This document shows positions 53,666-64,000 of a stretch of 64,000 nt of DNA, in pieces. The DNA is from an uncultured Spirochaetota bacterium (GTDB lineage Bacteria; Spirochaetota; Brachyspiria; Brachyspirales; Brachyspiraceae), in the NCBI GenBank assembly GCA_944390575.1, contig CALXQJ010000003.1, positions 62,001-126,000 of the forward strand, read 5' to 3'. Below the pieces are notes generated by a model, which saw only the letters and a list, made by a program, of their open reading frames with translations, was not told where the DNA came from and made no database searches. How positions within the stretch are numbered: the stretch's first letter is position 1; each line of letters starts with the position of its first letter. Both the position numbers and the translations under genes were made by a program.

Positions 53666-54223
53666 TCACATAACCATATAATCTTTTCTTAAGATAGAGT
53701 ACAAAACTATATCACAAAAAGTGTCATCATATAAAGCACCCTCTCTTATAACTCCTTCCTTAGTAAGTCCACATTTAAGCATAACCTTAGATGAAGCTAT
53801 ATTATCAATATGATGATAACCTTCTATTCTATTAACACCAACCTCTTCAAAAAGAAACTTAATAATTCTAAATAAAGCTTCAGTAGTTATACCCATATTC
53901 CAATAGTCTTTAGATATAGAATAACCAAAATTAACCATCTTAATCTTAGAATCTTCTTTATTAATAGCAATATTTCCTATAACACTATTATTTTCTTTAA
54001 ATACAATAGCCCATCTATAATAATTATCTCTAGAGTAAGAAGAAACCCATTTATTCAAAACTATTTTAGTATCTTCTATAGTATTATGTATATCCCAAGT
54101 AACATATTTTACAACATCTATATCATTAGACCAATTATTATATATATCATAAACATCATCATAGTTAAACTTGCGAAGAATAAGTCTATCAGTTTCTAAA
54201 GTAACAGTACCTCTATGGTTCAT
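53666..54223 (-). CDS. GNAT-family N-acetyltransferase (RimJ/RimL type)
   Basis: About 185 residues from ATG at 54223, 5 bases after GAGAG (an upstream TTG is rejected). Seen are LETDRLILRKFNYDDVYDIYNNW at the front, WAIVFKENNSVIGNIAI, the acetyl-CoA region GYSISKDYWNMGITTEALFRII and RIEGYHHIDNIASSKVMLKCGLTKEG, the pattern of RimJ/RimL-like acetyltransferases. The substrate cannot be predicted; many act on protein N-termini or small amines. Confidence 0.88.
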   Translation of the reverse strand: MNHRGTVTLETDRLILRKFNYDDVYDIYNNWSNDIDVVKYVTWDIHNTIEDTKIVLNKWVSSYSRDNYYRWAIVFKENNSVIGNIAINKEDSKIKMVNFGYSISKDYWNMGITTEALFRIIKFLFEEVGVNRIEGYHHIDNIASSKVMLKCGLTKEGVIREGALYDDTFCDIVLYSILRKDYMVM

Positions 54224-54396
54224 AAAAACTCTCAATTTTTTATGTAAAAATATTATTATTTTGCAATTAAAAATAAAATATTTTTTACGATATTAAAAGC
54301 AATATATTATTAACTTTTAATATATAATATCACAAAAAATGAAAAAATAATACATATAAAATCATATAAATATTTATACAAAGGAGTTAATTCCAA

Positions 54397-56238
54397 ATGG
54401 AAAATAGTTCTGAGAAAATAAAATTAAAATCAATAATATTACAGTTCTTAATACCATATACTATATTCTTTGTATTAATATGTATATTTTTATATATATT
54501 TTACGCAAAGCAATATGAAAAAGAGTTTAGTTTATCAAAATCAAAACTTATGGAAGAAGCCTATAATGAATTAGAAAGATGGATATCTAAATATAATACA
54601 CAAATAATTACTATAGAAAATTTCTTAGAAAATAATTTATCTACAGAAGATGTATTTTTTGCTTTTTCTAATATTATAGAAAATGATAAAAAAACAATAT
54701 ATGATATTTATTCATCAGGTACTGTTCCATATTCTCAAGGAGGAGAGTTTATATCTGTATTAGGAGGTATACCTGATGACTATGATCAAACTCAAAGAGA
54801 TTGGTATATAGGAGCTATAAATACAAATGTTGTATTTGTTACAGACCCATACGAAGATATAGCAACTAAATCAGCAATTATAACTCTATCAAAAGCAATA
54901 AGAAAAGATAATCAAGAAATAAAAGGAGTAGTAGCTACTGACTTATTTTTCTCTCAGATAGATGAGATTATGAAAAATACACAAACATATAAAGGCAATG
55001 ATATATACATTACATTAGAGGATGGAAAGTATTTAACTCATTCTGATAAAACATATATTTTGAATGATAAATTATTAGCATTTGATAATGATATGTTTAA
55101 AAAACTAAAAAATAATATATCTTCTGAAAATGATAGTAAAATATCATTAGATAATAAAAAATGGTATGGAGTTAAGAAAATACAAAACTATCCTTGGTAT
55201 ATTGTAGCTCAAGGAGATATAACAGAATTAAAAACAAGAAAACTTATGTTAGTTCTATATATTAGTATAGTTGTATTATTATCATTAATATTAGAATCTA
55301 TTTTAGTTGTAGTAATAACTGTACCTATGACACAAACTTTAAATAACTTAATAGATTATATATCAAGTATGGCTAGTGGTAATTTTAACTTTATTATACA
55401 AAATAAAATTAAATCTCCTATAGCAAATGCATTATCAAATTCATTAAATAATATGAAAGATTCTATTAGTAACACTATTTACAATATAAAAAATAATATA
55501 GACTCTATTAATGATGAAATAGGAAAAATATCTAATGGAAATAATGATTTATCTGATAAAACAAACTCTCAAGCTGCATCAGTAAATGAGTTAGTAAGTT
55601 CTATAGAATCATTAAACTCATCAATATCAACAACATCAAGAAATACAATAAGTGCAAAAGATATCGGTGCAAAAGCATTAGAGTATACAAATAGAGGTGT
55701 AGAAATTATAAATACAACTTCTAAAAATATGCAAGATATTTCAGAGTTTAGTAAACAAATATCAGACATAATAAAGATGATACAATCTATAGCATTCCAA
55801 ACTAACTTATTAGCACTAAATGCAGCAGTAGAGGCAGCACGTGCTGGAGAACAAGGTAAAGGATTTGCTGTTGTTGCATCAGAAGTACGATCATTAGCAC
55901 AAACTTCATCACAAGCTGCTAATAATATCACAAGCATAGTAGAAAGTACTATAGAAAAAATAGAAAGTGGAAATAAAACTGTATTAGAGTCTTCTGATAT
56001 ATTAGAAGAAATTAACACATTAGTATCTGAAATGAATGATGCATTAGAAAATATTACTGCTGAAACTGAAGAAGAAAAAGATAGTGTATCTCAAATTAAT
56101 ACTACAATATTATCTATTAATGATATTACTCAGAGAAATAGCTCTCTTGCAGAAGAAAGTGCTGTATCAAGTAAAGAAGTTTTAGATAAAACAGAAAGTA
56201 TGGTACAAAGCATATCTTTCTTTAAAGTTAATAAATAA
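54397..56238 (+). CDS. Methyl-accepting chemotaxis protein with dCache sensor
   Basis: A 613-residue receptor. It has membrane helices at about 14-35 and 285-308. Between them is a periplasmic double-Cache domain ([43 protein letters not shown]) that typically binds amino acids or other small nutrients. The signalling hairpin tip is [20 protein letters not shown] with [16 protein letters not shown], the CheA/CheW contact. No C-terminal CheR-tethering pentapeptide is seen. AAAGGAG precedes the ATG. Confidence 0.93.
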   Translation: MENSSEKIKLKSIILQFLIPYTIFFVLICIFLYIFYAKQYEKEFSLSKSKLMEEAYNELERWISKYNTQIITIENFLENNLSTEDVFFAFSNIIENDKKTIYDIYSSGTVPYSQGGEFISVLGGIPDDYDQTQRDWYIGAINTNVVFVTDPYEDIATKSAIITLSKAIRKDNQEIKGVVATDLFFSQIDEIMKNTQTYKGNDIYITLEDGKYLTHSDKTYILNDKLLAFDNDMFKKLKNNISSENDSKISLDNKKWYGVKKIQNYPWYIVAQGDITELKTRKLMLVLYISIVVLLSLILESILVVVITVPMTQTLNNLIDYISSMASGNFNFIIQNKIKSPIANALSNSLNNMKDSISNTIYNIKNNIDSINDEIGKISNGNNDLSDKTNSQAASVNELVSSIESLNSSISTTSRNTISAKDIGAKALEYTNRGVEIINTTSKNMQDISEFSKQISDIIKMIQSIAFQTNLLALNAAVEAARAGEQGKGFAVVASEVRSLAQTSSQAANNITSIVESTIEKIESGNKTVLESSDILEEINTLVSEMNDALENITAETEEEKDSVSQINTTILSINDITQRNSSLAEESAVSSKEVLDKTESMVQSISFFKVNK

Positions 56239-56247
56239 TAAAACCTT

Positions 56248-56296
56248 AATACAGAGAAGATTTAATATAAGTTAGTTCTTAATCTGTATTTTTTTA
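56248..56296 (+). terminator. Terminator after the chemotaxis receptor gene
   Basis: AATACAGA (56248-56255) pairs with TCTGTATT (56283-56290) around a long loop, followed by a T-run. It lies 9 bases past the stop. Confidence 0.55.
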
Positions 56297-56357
56297 ATTC
56301 TAAATATTAATATAATTCATCAGAATAAAAGAATAATATCTTTATAATAAATGATAA

Positions 56358-58667
56358 TTAATCTTCTCTATCCTTTAAACCTTCTACCATATCAAGCTTA
56401 TCAATATAATGAGAACTTAATATACTAACAAGAAATACAACAACTATTAGTAATACTATAGCGAAAATATAACTAGAGCTATAAATATGAGGTTCAAAAG
56501 AAAATAGCTTACTAGAGAAAGGCTTCTTTACTAAATATAATATACCATATCCAGATAATATACCTATAGGTACTGCTATGATAATCTGAGTAATAATTTC
56601 TTTAAATGAAGCTATCATAATTTCTTTAGTAGTATATCCCATAACTTTAAGTAAAGTAAACTCATACCTTCTCGTAGCAAGTGTAATAACACCTACTCCA
56701 TATAATGAAATAGCACCAAGTAAGAAAGCAACAAAAACTAATATTTGAACTAATAAATAAATAGTAGCTATCTGTTGCTTATTAGCTTCATATTCATCAT
56801 TTCTAAAACTATAAAGAGATACTAAAGAACTATCATCTAATAATTTTTTCATATCATCATTTGAAGTATCATCATTCTTTGTAATAAAAATACTATTATA
56901 TGTATCAATATTCTCAAATTCACTTTTATAAAAATCATCACTAATATAAACAAAGAACATACCCTGTTGCTTTACAAATGTACTTACTCTAACCGTTTTT
57001 ATAATACTATCTCCAAAAGTATAAAGCTCTATATCAATATAATCATCCTTTTCTACACCTAATTTTTTAGCTATATACTCTGGAATCATAACAGAATCCT
57101 TATACTCCTCATTGAAAGATATATCCAAAGAAGAAAAACTCTCTTCATCATAAATTAAAAAAGGAAGATAAAAACTCTTATCACTATTTGTAGAAGTAAT
57201 TTTAGATTGGTATATAGATACTAAATCATACTTTTTAATTTTATCATCACTTAAAAAATTAATATCTTCTTTTTTAGAAGGATTAATAAATACTTTAGAA
57301 TCATATAAAACAAAATTATGATATAAATTATCTAAAAAATAATCAAAAGAATTATTAAACCCCTGAGCAAATATAGTCATACTAATAGCAGCAAACATAC
57401 CCCAAAGTGAAGCCAAATAACGAGTCTTACTTCTAGATGCATTTTTTATAGAATATCTAGTATTAAATGATAATTTATTCCAAAACTTCATCTTTTCTAT
57501 AAAAATCTTTTTACCCTTATCCTTTGGAGGCTCACCTCTCATAGATTGAGCAGGATTTAATTTTAATATAGAAGTAGCAGCTAATAAATTTGATAATATA
57601 CAAACTAATAATATAATAATAGTAGAAATAATCCATAAATCTACATAAACGCTATAAGTAAAGTTAGGAATATCAAATATCTTAACTAATGAAGCAAATA
57701 TAGGCTTTAATAAAAACTTAGAAGCAATAAAAGCAAGTAAAATACCAAAAAAAGATACAACAAAAGAATACTTTATATACATAAATAAAATAGAAGTATC
57801 TGTAAGCCCTATAGCTTTCATTATACCTATTTGCTTTCTCTCAACAGCAACATTTCTACGTTGTATAATATATAAAAGTAGTATAGCCATTAAAAGTAGT
57901 ATAGAAGGACATATATATGCAAAAGAATCTATTTGAAGTAAAGTTTGTTCAAAATTAATATAATTAACAGATTGTTCTCTATCTGTAAATGAAAATATCT
58001 TTTTCTTTAGAATACCTCTAATTTCTTTTTCTACCTCTACTCTATCTATATTATCCTTATAAGTTATATAAATAGAATTATAAGGCAAATAAGTAAAGTT
58101 ATCCTTATGCATCTCTACAACAGCAAAATCTTCAGGATTAGAAGCAGTAGAAGCACCATCTTTAAATAAAAAAACATAATTAGGATATGAAACAATAGAA
58201 GCTATTTTAAAAGTATTTGTAATACCAAACAACTCTAAATTAACTTCATCATCTATAGTTAAATTATTAGCAATAGCAAAATTTTTATTAATAGCTATCT
58301 CATTAGTCTCTAATTCTCTCTTACCCTCATAAATATAAGCTTTATTAATATTATTAGTATAATAATCCCCATAAATAATAGCATCAATAGAGTTTAATTT
58401 ACCTTGATACCTATGTCTTAATTCTATCTTATCAATACCATCAATATCTTCTATTTTTTTTATATCATCTTCATAAAAATTACCAAATAAAACTAAATCA
58501 TCAAGATTATTATCTTTAAAATATTTCTCTGCAATAGTTTTAAAATCTCTATATACAGTTTTTACAGCCACAAAAAATAATACAGCAAGTAATACAATAA
58601 AAACTGCCGACATAAATATAGCAAATTGATTTTTAATTTTTCTAAATAATAACTTTGTTTTTATCAT
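56358..58667 (-). CDS. ABC transporter permease, FtsX/MacB type
   Basis: A 769-residue permease with a first membrane helix (about 13-37), an extracytoplasmic domain, then two FtsX blocks of three to four helices (about 255-375 and 655-765). ERKQIGIMKAIGLTDTSILFMYI and YEFTLLKVMGYTTKEIMIASF are the conserved coupling-helix stretches that follow the first helix of each block. This is the layout of large duplicated-FtsX permeases which extract lipids, lipoproteins or peptides. The ATPase gene lies 27 bases upstream. Confidence 0.88.
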   Translation of the reverse strand: MIKTKLLFRKIKNQFAIFMSAVFIVLLAVLFFVAVKTVYRDFKTIAEKYFKDNNLDDLVLFGNFYEDDIKKIEDIDGIDKIELRHRYQGKLNSIDAIIYGDYYTNNINKAYIYEGKRELETNEIAINKNFAIANNLTIDDEVNLELFGITNTFKIASIVSYPNYVFLFKDGASTASNPEDFAVVEMHKDNFTYLPYNSIYITYKDNIDRVEVEKEIRGILKKKIFSFTDREQSVNYINFEQTLLQIDSFAYICPSILLLMAILLLYIIQRRNVAVERKQIGIMKAIGLTDTSILFMYIKYSFVVSFFGILLAFIASKFLLKPIFASLVKIFDIPNFTYSVYVDLWIISTIIILLVCILSNLLAATSILKLNPAQSMRGEPPKDKGKKIFIEKMKFWNKLSFNTRYSIKNASRSKTRYLASLWGMFAAISMTIFAQGFNNSFDYFLDNLYHNFVLYDSKVFINPSKKEDINFLSDDKIKKYDLVSIYQSKITSTNSDKSFYLPFLIYDEESFSSLDISFNEEYKDSVMIPEYIAKKLGVEKDDYIDIELYTFGDSIIKTVRVSTFVKQQGMFFVYISDDFYKSEFENIDTYNSIFITKNDDTSNDDMKKLLDDSSLVSLYSFRNDEYEANKQQIATIYLLVQILVFVAFLLGAISLYGVGVITLATRRYEFTLLKVMGYTTKEIMIASFKEIITQIIIAVPIGILSGYGILYLVKKPFSSKLFSFEPHIYSSSYIFAIVLLIVVVFLVSILSSHYIDKLDMVEGLKDRED

Positions 58668-58694
58668 TAATATTCCATTACTATTAATTTTTTA

Positions 58695-59402
58695 TTACCA
58701 CTCAATATCATCAGGACTTAAAGGTGAACTAACAAACTCTTTATCTAATATTTCACCACTCATAACACGAACAACAACATCAGCCATCTTAGCTATTTCC
58801 TTACTATGAGTAATTAATACAATACTAGTACCAAGATTTTTATTAAGATCTCTAAGTATCTTTAAAGCAATAATACCGGTTTTATTATCCAAAGCACCAG
58901 TAGGCTCATCACACAACACAACCTTAGGTCTCTTAGCAATAGCACGAGCGATACTTACTCTCTGTTGCTCACCACCAGATAGCTCAGAAGGATAATGTTT
59001 CATCCTATGTTCAAGACCAAGAAGCTTTAAAGCCTCAGAAGCATTTTTTTTAGGTAAAGAAGTAATTTCAGTAGAAAACTCAACATTCTCTAAAGCTGTA
59101 AGATTAGGTAGTAAATTATAACTTTGAAAAACAAAACCAATATTTTCTCTTCTAAACTTAGCAAGCTTCTTACTACTATAATGAGAAATATCTTCACCCA
59201 AAAATAATACCTGACCACTAGTAGGCTTATCAAGAGCACCTAAAATATTTAAAAGCGTGCTTTTTCCAGAACCACTTGGACCAAGTATTGCTGTAAGTTT
59301 TCCTTCTTCTATAGTAAGATTAACACCCTTAAGTGCCTCAGTAGCACCAGAACCAGAGCCATAAATTTTACTAATATTGTTTATTTCATAAAGATAACTC
59401 AT
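58695..59402 (-). CDS. ABC transporter ATP-binding protein, LolD/MacB type
   Basis: A 235-residue ATPase with Walker A GPSGSGKST (about 41-49), Q-loop VFQSYNLLPNLTALENVEF, signature LSGGEQQR, Walker B KVVLCDEPTGALD and the switch His in LITHSKEIA. The TALENVEF region and the partner FtsX permease place it in the MacB/LolD class, which couples ATP use to mechanical extraction rather than classical transport. Confidence 0.93.
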   Translation of the reverse strand: MSYLYEINNISKIYGSGSGATEALKGVNLTIEEGKLTAILGPSGSGKSTLLNILGALDKPTSGQVLFLGEDISHYSSKKLAKFRRENIGFVFQSYNLLPNLTALENVEFSTEITSLPKKNASEALKLLGLEHRMKHYPSELSGGEQQRVSIARAIAKRPKVVLCDEPTGALDNKTGIIALKILRDLNKNLGTSIVLITHSKEIAKMADVVVRVMSGEILDKEFVSSPLSPDDIEW

Positions 59403-59426
59403 AATTAATATCCATATATTATAATT

Positions 59427-60608
59427 TTATAGTTTCTTCCACTCTCTAACGGCAATTTCAACTATCTTCTTTGCAATACTCTTTTTAGACTGCATAGGTA
59501 AATCAATAATATCACCATTTTTTAAAATAATAACAACCGAATTAGTGTCCATACCTATAGCATCCTTAATATTATTAGAAACTATCATATCAGCTCCTTT
59601 TCTATTCATCTTATCAGTAGCTAACAATATAAGCTCTTCTCTACTATCAGAAGTTTCAGCAGCAAAAGATACTATTAAAGTTTTATTCTTTTTTTTACTT
59701 ATAGTCAAGTATAATATATCATCATTTTCTATTAAATCTATTTTTTCTATGCTTTTCTTCTTTATTTTCTTATCAGAAATACTTTTAGGTCTAAAATCTA
59801 AAGGAGCAGCAACCATAAAAAGAATATCTGTATTATCTAAACTATTTAAAACCTCTGTTTTTAAATCATCAGTAGTATCAACTTTTACTTTCCTATCACC
59901 ATTTATCATATTAGGACTAATAGAAACATTTCCCTCTATATATAAAGAACTACCACCAGAAGAAGAAACAATATCATATATAGCATTAGCCATTTTACCA
60001 CTTGAAGAATTGGTAATATATCGAATAGGATCTATCCACTCCTTAGTTGCACCAGATGTTATTGTAAATTTAATATCTTTATATTCTTGACTTTCTCTTA
60101 ACTTAGAAATAATAGTATCAAAATTAGCTAAACGCCCTACCCCCTCATCTTTACAAGCCATAATACCGCTTTCAGGGTCTATAATCTCAAATCCAAGCTC
60201 ATTAACCATATAAGAAACATTTTTTTGTACAATAGCATTATGCCACATATTAGAGTTCATAGCAGGAGCAAATATTTTACGACCAGTATAAGCAAGTGCT
60301 ATAGTGCTAATAGCATCATCAGCTATACCATTTGCAATTTTACCTATCATATTAGCATCTATAGGAGCTATTAATAAAACATCTGTTTGTTTACTAATAT
60401 TTATATGAATTAAAGGATCTTTATTATCCCATATATCTACTATAACATCATTTTCGCTCATTGTCTCAAGAGCTTTTTTACCAACCATCTCAAGAGCATT
60501 TTTTGTAATAGCTGTATAAACTTCAAAACCTTGCTTTTTTAAAGTGCTAATAAAATCTGGAATTTTATATGCAGAAATAGATGATGTTATTGCAAGCAAT
60601 ATTTTCAT
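59427..60608 (-). CDS. coaBC: Bifunctional phosphopantothenoylcysteine decarboxylase/synthetase
   Basis: A 393-residue coenzyme A biosynthesis enzyme. The CoaC half (1-180) starts MKILLAITSSISAYKIPDFI and holds the active His in HINISKQTDVLLIAP, APAMNSNMW, and the catalytic Cys in IMACKDEGVGRL. The CoaB half (about 190-393) has ITSGATKEWIDPIRYITNSSSGKMA and the Lys-rich KKIKKKS. It condenses 4'-phosphopantothenate with cysteine and decarboxylates the product. It is 24 bases upstream of the ABC ATPase gene, in the same direction. Confidence 0.95.
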   Translation of the reverse strand: MKILLAITSSISAYKIPDFISTLKKQGFEVYTAITKNALEMVGKKALETMSENDVIVDIWDNKDPLIHINISKQTDVLLIAPIDANMIGKIANGIADDAISTIALAYTGRKIFAPAMNSNMWHNAIVQKNVSYMVNELGFEIIDPESGIMACKDEGVGRLANFDTIISKLRESQEYKDIKFTITSGATKEWIDPIRYITNSSSGKMANAIYDIVSSSGGSSLYIEGNVSISPNMINGDRKVKVDTTDDLKTEVLNSLDNTDILFMVAAPLDFRPKSISDKKIKKKSIEKIDLIENDDILYLTISKKKNKTLIVSFAAETSDSREELILLATDKMNRKGADMIVSNNIKDAIGMDTNSVVIILKNGDIIDLPMQSKKSIAKKIVEIAVREWKKL

Positions 60609-60793
60609 AAAAATAATTTAAACTCTTAAAATGTAATTAACAGTGTAAATAATACAACACTTTTAAAAAAATGTATATATTTTTTTAATAAAAACACATA
60701 AATAATATACTATAAAATTACTATTTTGACAAATTATTTATTTTTATTATAATGAGCTATAAAGGTATTATTAGTATAAAAAAGGTAAATAAA

Positions 60794-61210
60794 ATGAAGT
60801 CATATAGAAAAGTATTAGAAATAAATTATCCTAAAAGAAGAGGATATATTAATATTACTAATGAGGTTCAAAGTGCAATTAATGAAAGTACTATAAAAGA
60901 AGGACTTGTTTTAGTGAATGCTATGAATATAACTGCTTCTGTATTTATTAATGATGATGAAAGTGGACTTCACTCTGATTTTGAAGTTTGGCTTGAAAAA
61001 TTAGCACCAGAAAAACCACATAGTCAATATAAACATAATGGATATGAAGACAATGCTGATGCACATCTTAAAAGACAAATTATGGGAAGAGAAGTTGTTG
61101 TAGCTATTACTAATGGTAAATTAGATTTTGGTACTTGGGAACAAATTTTTTATGGTGAGTATGATGGAAAAAGAATAAAAAAAGTAATGATAAAAATAAT
61201 AGGAGAATAA
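60794..61210 (+). CDS. YjbQ/UPF0047 family protein
   Basis: About 138 residues from ATG at 60794, 8 bases after AAAGG; the ATG 14 codons earlier is rejected. The family features are clear: [29 protein letters not shown], the metal-binding [16 protein letters not shown], and [18 protein letters not shown]. The family forms trimers; E. coli YjbQ has thiamine phosphate synthase side activity, and the true role is unknown. The usual His before the T-A-S block is Asn here. Confidence 0.88.
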   Translation: MKSYRKVLEINYPKRRGYINITNEVQSAINESTIKEGLVLVNAMNITASVFINDDESGLHSDFEVWLEKLAPEKPHSQYKHNGYEDNADAHLKRQIMGREVVVAITNGKLDFGTWEQIFYGEYDGKRIKKVMIKIIGE

Positions 61211-61219
61211 AATATATTT

Positions 61220-62194
61220 ATGAGCAATTTAAAAGCAAAATCCTTAGAAAAAGGACAAACTATAGGAATAATATCTCCTGCATCTGCTTGTAATAAAGAT
61301 GATTTAATTAAAGGAATTGAGTATTTAGAGAGTATTGGTTATAAAACAAAAATATCTAATAATGCATTAAAATCATATAATGGATATGCTGGAACTGATG
61401 AAGAACGTGCGAGTGATATTAATGCTTTCTTTAAGGATGACACTATAGATGCAATATTTTGTTCCCGCGGTGGATATGGTTCTATAAGAATTTTAGACAA
61501 AATTGATTATGATATTATAAAAAGTAACAATAAAATATTCGCGGGCTATAGTGACATAACATCTCTACATTTATCAATATATCAAAAAACAAAATTAATA
61601 ACTTTCCACGCCCCTATGGTAGATACAGATATGTCTATAAATAAAGTAAAAGATGGTATAAGTACATTTTCAAAAGAATCATTAAATATGATGTTTAATA
61701 CACTATCATCAAATCATAATATAGAATATAAAAATCCAGATAATACAAACTTTGAAAGTATATCAGATGGTATAGCTAAAGGTACTCTAATAGGTGGAAA
61801 CTTTATTGTAATGATGTCAAGCATATATACTGAATACTTTCCAGAGTTAAAAAATAATAATTACATTCTATATATAGAAGAAATAGATGAAAAACCTTAT
61901 AAAATAGATAGAATGATCTCAACTTTAATAAACTCAAAATTAATAGGAAATGCTATAAAAGGTATTGTAGTAGGAGACTTTGAAAACTGTGATTTAAAAG
62001 AAGGAGAAAAAGCTACAGGATTTAAAACAGCAAAAGAGACTATATTAGAAAGATTATCAAATATTAATATACCTGTACTTACAAATATTAGATGTGGACA
62101 TAATAAAATGAAGCTTACTATGGCACATGGGGCTGAAGTAGAAATAGATACATATAAAAAAACATTTAGAACTTTAGAAAATGTTCTTATTTAA
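61220..62194 (+). CDS. S66-family peptidase (LD-carboxypeptidase/MccF-like)
   Basis: A 324-residue serine peptidase. The nucleophile is Ser111 in FAGYSDITSLHL; the later blocks LYIEEIDEKPYKIDRM (Glu) and NIRCGHNKMKLTMAHGAEVEID (His) supply the rest of the Ser-Glu-His triad. The N-terminus GQTIGIISPAS and FCSRGGYGSIRILD are family signatures. LdcA members trim tetrapeptides during peptidoglycan recycling; MccF members cleave microcin-type amides. The sequence does not decide between them. It lies 9 bases after the YjbQ gene. Confidence 0.9.
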   Translation: MSNLKAKSLEKGQTIGIISPASACNKDDLIKGIEYLESIGYKTKISNNALKSYNGYAGTDEERASDINAFFKDDTIDAIFCSRGGYGSIRILDKIDYDIIKSNNKIFAGYSDITSLHLSIYQKTKLITFHAPMVDTDMSINKVKDGISTFSKESLNMMFNTLSSNHNIEYKNPDNTNFESISDGIAKGTLIGGNFIVMMSSIYTEYFPELKNNNYILYIEEIDEKPYKIDRMISTLINSKLIGNAIKGIVVGDFENCDLKEGEKATGFKTAKETILERLSNINIPVLTNIRCGHNKMKLTMAHGAEVEIDTYKKTFRTLENVLI

Positions 62195-62215
62195 TTTGTT
62201 GGAGATTTTAGTATT

Positions 62216-62980
62216 ATGAAACTTTTTTTTAGTGATTATGATATGACTATCTATATCAATGAAGTTATAGATGATGGTGTATTACCTGCTATAAAAAAAT
62301 GGAGAGATAGTGGGAATTTATTTATAATAGCTACTGGAAGAAATATATTTTCTATACTTGATGCTGTAGAAAAGCATAATATAGAATTTGACTATATAAT
62401 TGCTAATAACGGATCTATTGTTTTAAATAATAAAAAAGAGATTTTACTAAAAAAAATAATAGAAGATAATATTGCTTATGATGTTATAAACTTTCTATAT
62501 AATAATTATAATGATCATGTTGAATTTGTTAATAATAGTGAGATTATAGCTGTAAAAGCGAAAAACAATGATAGTGAACCTTTACACGATGTTGATAGAA
62601 TTATAAATATAGATGAAATATACTCTATAAAAAATATTATTCAAATAAACAAGTTGTCATCTGATGTTGGTAGAACTATAAGTATAGCTGATGATATTAA
62701 TAAACATTTTAATACAGTAGTAGCTTATGCTAATATTAGATATATAGATATAGTGCCTAAAGGTATTAATAAAACTACTGGTATAAAATATATAGAAGAT
62801 ATAGTAAAAAAAGAAAATAAGAATATAGATAGAATATTAGTAGCTGGAGACTCTAATAATGATATTGAAATGATTAGAGAGTATGATGGGTATGTTCAAG
62901 TTAATGCTAAAGAAGATATAAAAAAACTTAGTAATAAATATTTTAATACTATAACAGAAATTATAAATAAAAACTTATAA
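62216..62980 (+). CDS. HAD-superfamily Cof-type phosphatase
   Basis: A 254-residue hydrolase. The nucleophile motif is FFSDYDMTI with Asp7 and Asp9; motif 2 is IIATGRN; motif 4 is ILVAGDSNNDIEMIREYD near the C-terminus. A large C2-type cap (about 85-180) places it with Cof/YbjI sugar-phosphatase-like enzymes. The substrate is unknown. It follows the S66 gene by 21 bases and likely belongs to the same transcript. Confidence 0.9.
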   Translation: MKLFFSDYDMTIYINEVIDDGVLPAIKKWRDSGNLFIIATGRNIFSILDAVEKHNIEFDYIIANNGSIVLNNKKEILLKKIIEDNIAYDVINFLYNNYNDHVEFVNNSEIIAVKAKNNDSEPLHDVDRIINIDEIYSIKNIIQINKLSSDVGRTISIADDINKHFNTVVAYANIRYIDIVPKGINKTTGIKYIEDIVKKENKNIDRILVAGDSNNDIEMIREYDGYVQVNAKEDIKKLSNKYFNTITEIINKNL

Positions 62981-63038
62981 TTTGACTATTTTCTTCTTAT
63001 TAGAATAATGATTATAAACTTAATAAAAAATAAAATAG

Positions 63039-64000
63039 ATGTCTAAAATAATACTATTTCCAAACACTAAATCAAGAGATTATTATCTAACTAATAATTA
63101 TGGTAATATTTATACTTTAGATATTACTCAATATAAAACCTTATATGAGTTTTATAAAATATTATTAAATAAATATTTTAAAATATATTCACTAAAATAT
63201 TCTATAACAGAAATAGAAGAATCTATTGCAATAATTAATATTCATCAAGCTATATTAGAGTTTATAAAGCAAAATAAAAAATCAATAATATCAAAACAGC
63301 AAATAACATACGAATTAGCAAACAGTATATATAACTTTATAGAAGAAATTACTTTTGCTAAATTTATAGCAAATGAAACTATTAACTTTGAAAATCAAGA
63401 ACATTTAGAAGACATAAAAAAAATTATCTCTATATATAAAAATCATAATAAAGCAAATAAACTATATGATGAATATGATAAATTTGAAGTTCTTATAAAT
63501 GCAATAAATGAAAAAAAAGTTATAGAATTAGAGCAAGTACAAGAGATAGAAATATATAATTTTGAAAGTATACCTTTTTTATATGTAATATTATTAAAAG
63601 CAATAGAAAAAAACTATAATACAAAAATAACAATATTTACACCATATAATATGGATAATATATTTAATATAGACTATAAACATTTCTATCAAAATATAGG
63701 AACCATTAAAATCAACAATATAACAAACTTCGCAGAAAGTCTAATAAAAAAAGAAAACTTAGAAAAATATAAAGATAATATAAAATTAATATCAGGATTT
63801 GGTGTAGAACAGGAAGTTTATACTGTTATAGATGAAGTTGTAAAACTAATAGATAATAATATAGCACCAAATGAAATAGCAATTATATTCTCAGATACAA
63901 CAAAATATACAGATATAATCACTAATAGACTAAACGAATGTAATATACCTTTTAATATAAGAAGAGGTAATTTTATATGGAGACAGCCTATTATACCTAT
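63039..64000 (+). CDS. AddB-like / PD-(D/E)XK nuclease-family protein, 5' part
   Basis: The frame from ATG at 63039 stays open for 320 codons to the window edge. The part seen has a Lys/Asn-rich helical N-terminal half. After about residue 245 it reads LISGFGVEQEVYTVIDEVVKLID, then APNEIAIIFSDTTKY and CNIPFNIRRGNFIWRQP. That series (E-V-x-x-V, I-A-I-I-F, I-P-F-x-I-R-R-G) is the helicase-like middle of AddB/RecB-type proteins that help resect double-strand breaks. The nuclease domain would lie beyond the window, so the call is provisional. Confidence 0.6.
   Translation, partial: MSKIILFPNTKSRDYYLTNNYGNIYTLDITQYKTLYEFYKILLNKYFKIYSLKYSITEIEESIAIINIHQAILEFIKQNKKSIISKQQITYELANSIYNFIEEITFAKFIANETINFENQEHLEDIKKIISIYKNHNKANKLYDEYDKFEVLINAINEKKVIELEQVQEIEIYNFESIPFLYVILLKAIEKNYNTKITIFTPYNMDNIFNIDYKHFYQNIGTIKINNITNFAESLIKKENLEKYKDNIKLISGFGVEQEVYTVIDEVVKLIDNNIAPNEIAIIFSDTTKYTDIITNRLNECNIPFNIRRGNFIWRQPIIP

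Overview
The window is a very A+T-rich (roughly 27% G+C by eye) bacterial chromosome segment from a double-membrane, flagellated, lipoprotein-rich organism. My best guess is a spirochaete of the genus Brachyspira. The reasons are a spirochaete-style FliD, lipoboxes that always end in Ser-Cys, many extracytoplasmic lipoproteins, a 30-bp-scale intergenic style with AGGAGG ribosome sites, and PTS-based sugar fermentation with Pta. The genus is an inference; no marker gene here proves it. No rRNA, tRNA, CRISPR array, insertion sequence or prophage is visible. The one RNA gene is RNase P RNA (rnpB, minus strand, about 22747-23095).

Layout. 1-2881 (minus): the 5' part of fliD, then radC and an XRE regulator. 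3299-14198 (plus): an outer-membrane-type protein and six tandem paralogous lipoproteins that share an N-terminal module, carry interchangeable C-terminal modules and contain patches of exact DNA identity. 14337-19014 (plus): a DeoR-type regulator, 1-phosphofructokinase, fructose PTS IIABC, then phosphate acetyltransferase. 19065-22197 (minus): a lipoprotein and two MTA/SAH nucleosidases, one of them exported as a lipoprotein. 22747-26184: rnpB, then a membrane protein whose start runs through an 18-copy AAGAC tract, and a GT2 glycosyltransferase. 26250-29575: mannitol PTS, mannitol-1-phosphate dehydrogenase and glucosamine-6-phosphate deaminase. 29635-36644 (minus): a PAP2 phosphatase pair, an orphan, and a TetR-TolC-RND efflux operon with no adaptor gene. 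36875-42798 (plus): a STAS protein and F-type ATPase genes a, c, b, delta, alpha and gamma; a GT14 glycosyltransferase lies between alpha and gamma, and beta and epsilon are absent. 42785-46448: a degenerate aminotransferase-like protein, then nadK-recN. 46489-54223: a lone lipoprotein module, a YfhO-like membrane protein, small envelope proteins, AzlCD, and two thiol peroxidases. 54397-64000: a chemotaxis receptor, an ABC transporter of the MacB/LolCDE type, CoaBC, YjbQ, an S66 carboxypeptidase, a HAD phosphatase and the start of an AddB-like nuclease.

How the parts fit. Carbon flow is clear: fructose and mannitol enter by PTS and reach fructose phosphates through FruK and MtlD, glucosamine-6-phosphate is deaminated by NagB, and Pta serves acetate formation. 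The surface side is the unusual part. There is a mosaic lipoprotein cluster that looks like a reservoir of recombining surface antigens, and a glycan-type membrane protein with a slippage-prone repeat. A shared A/T-rich promoter element links two of the lipoprotein promoters to the fructose operon promoter, suggesting that sugar-responsive control could extend to the surface lipoproteins.
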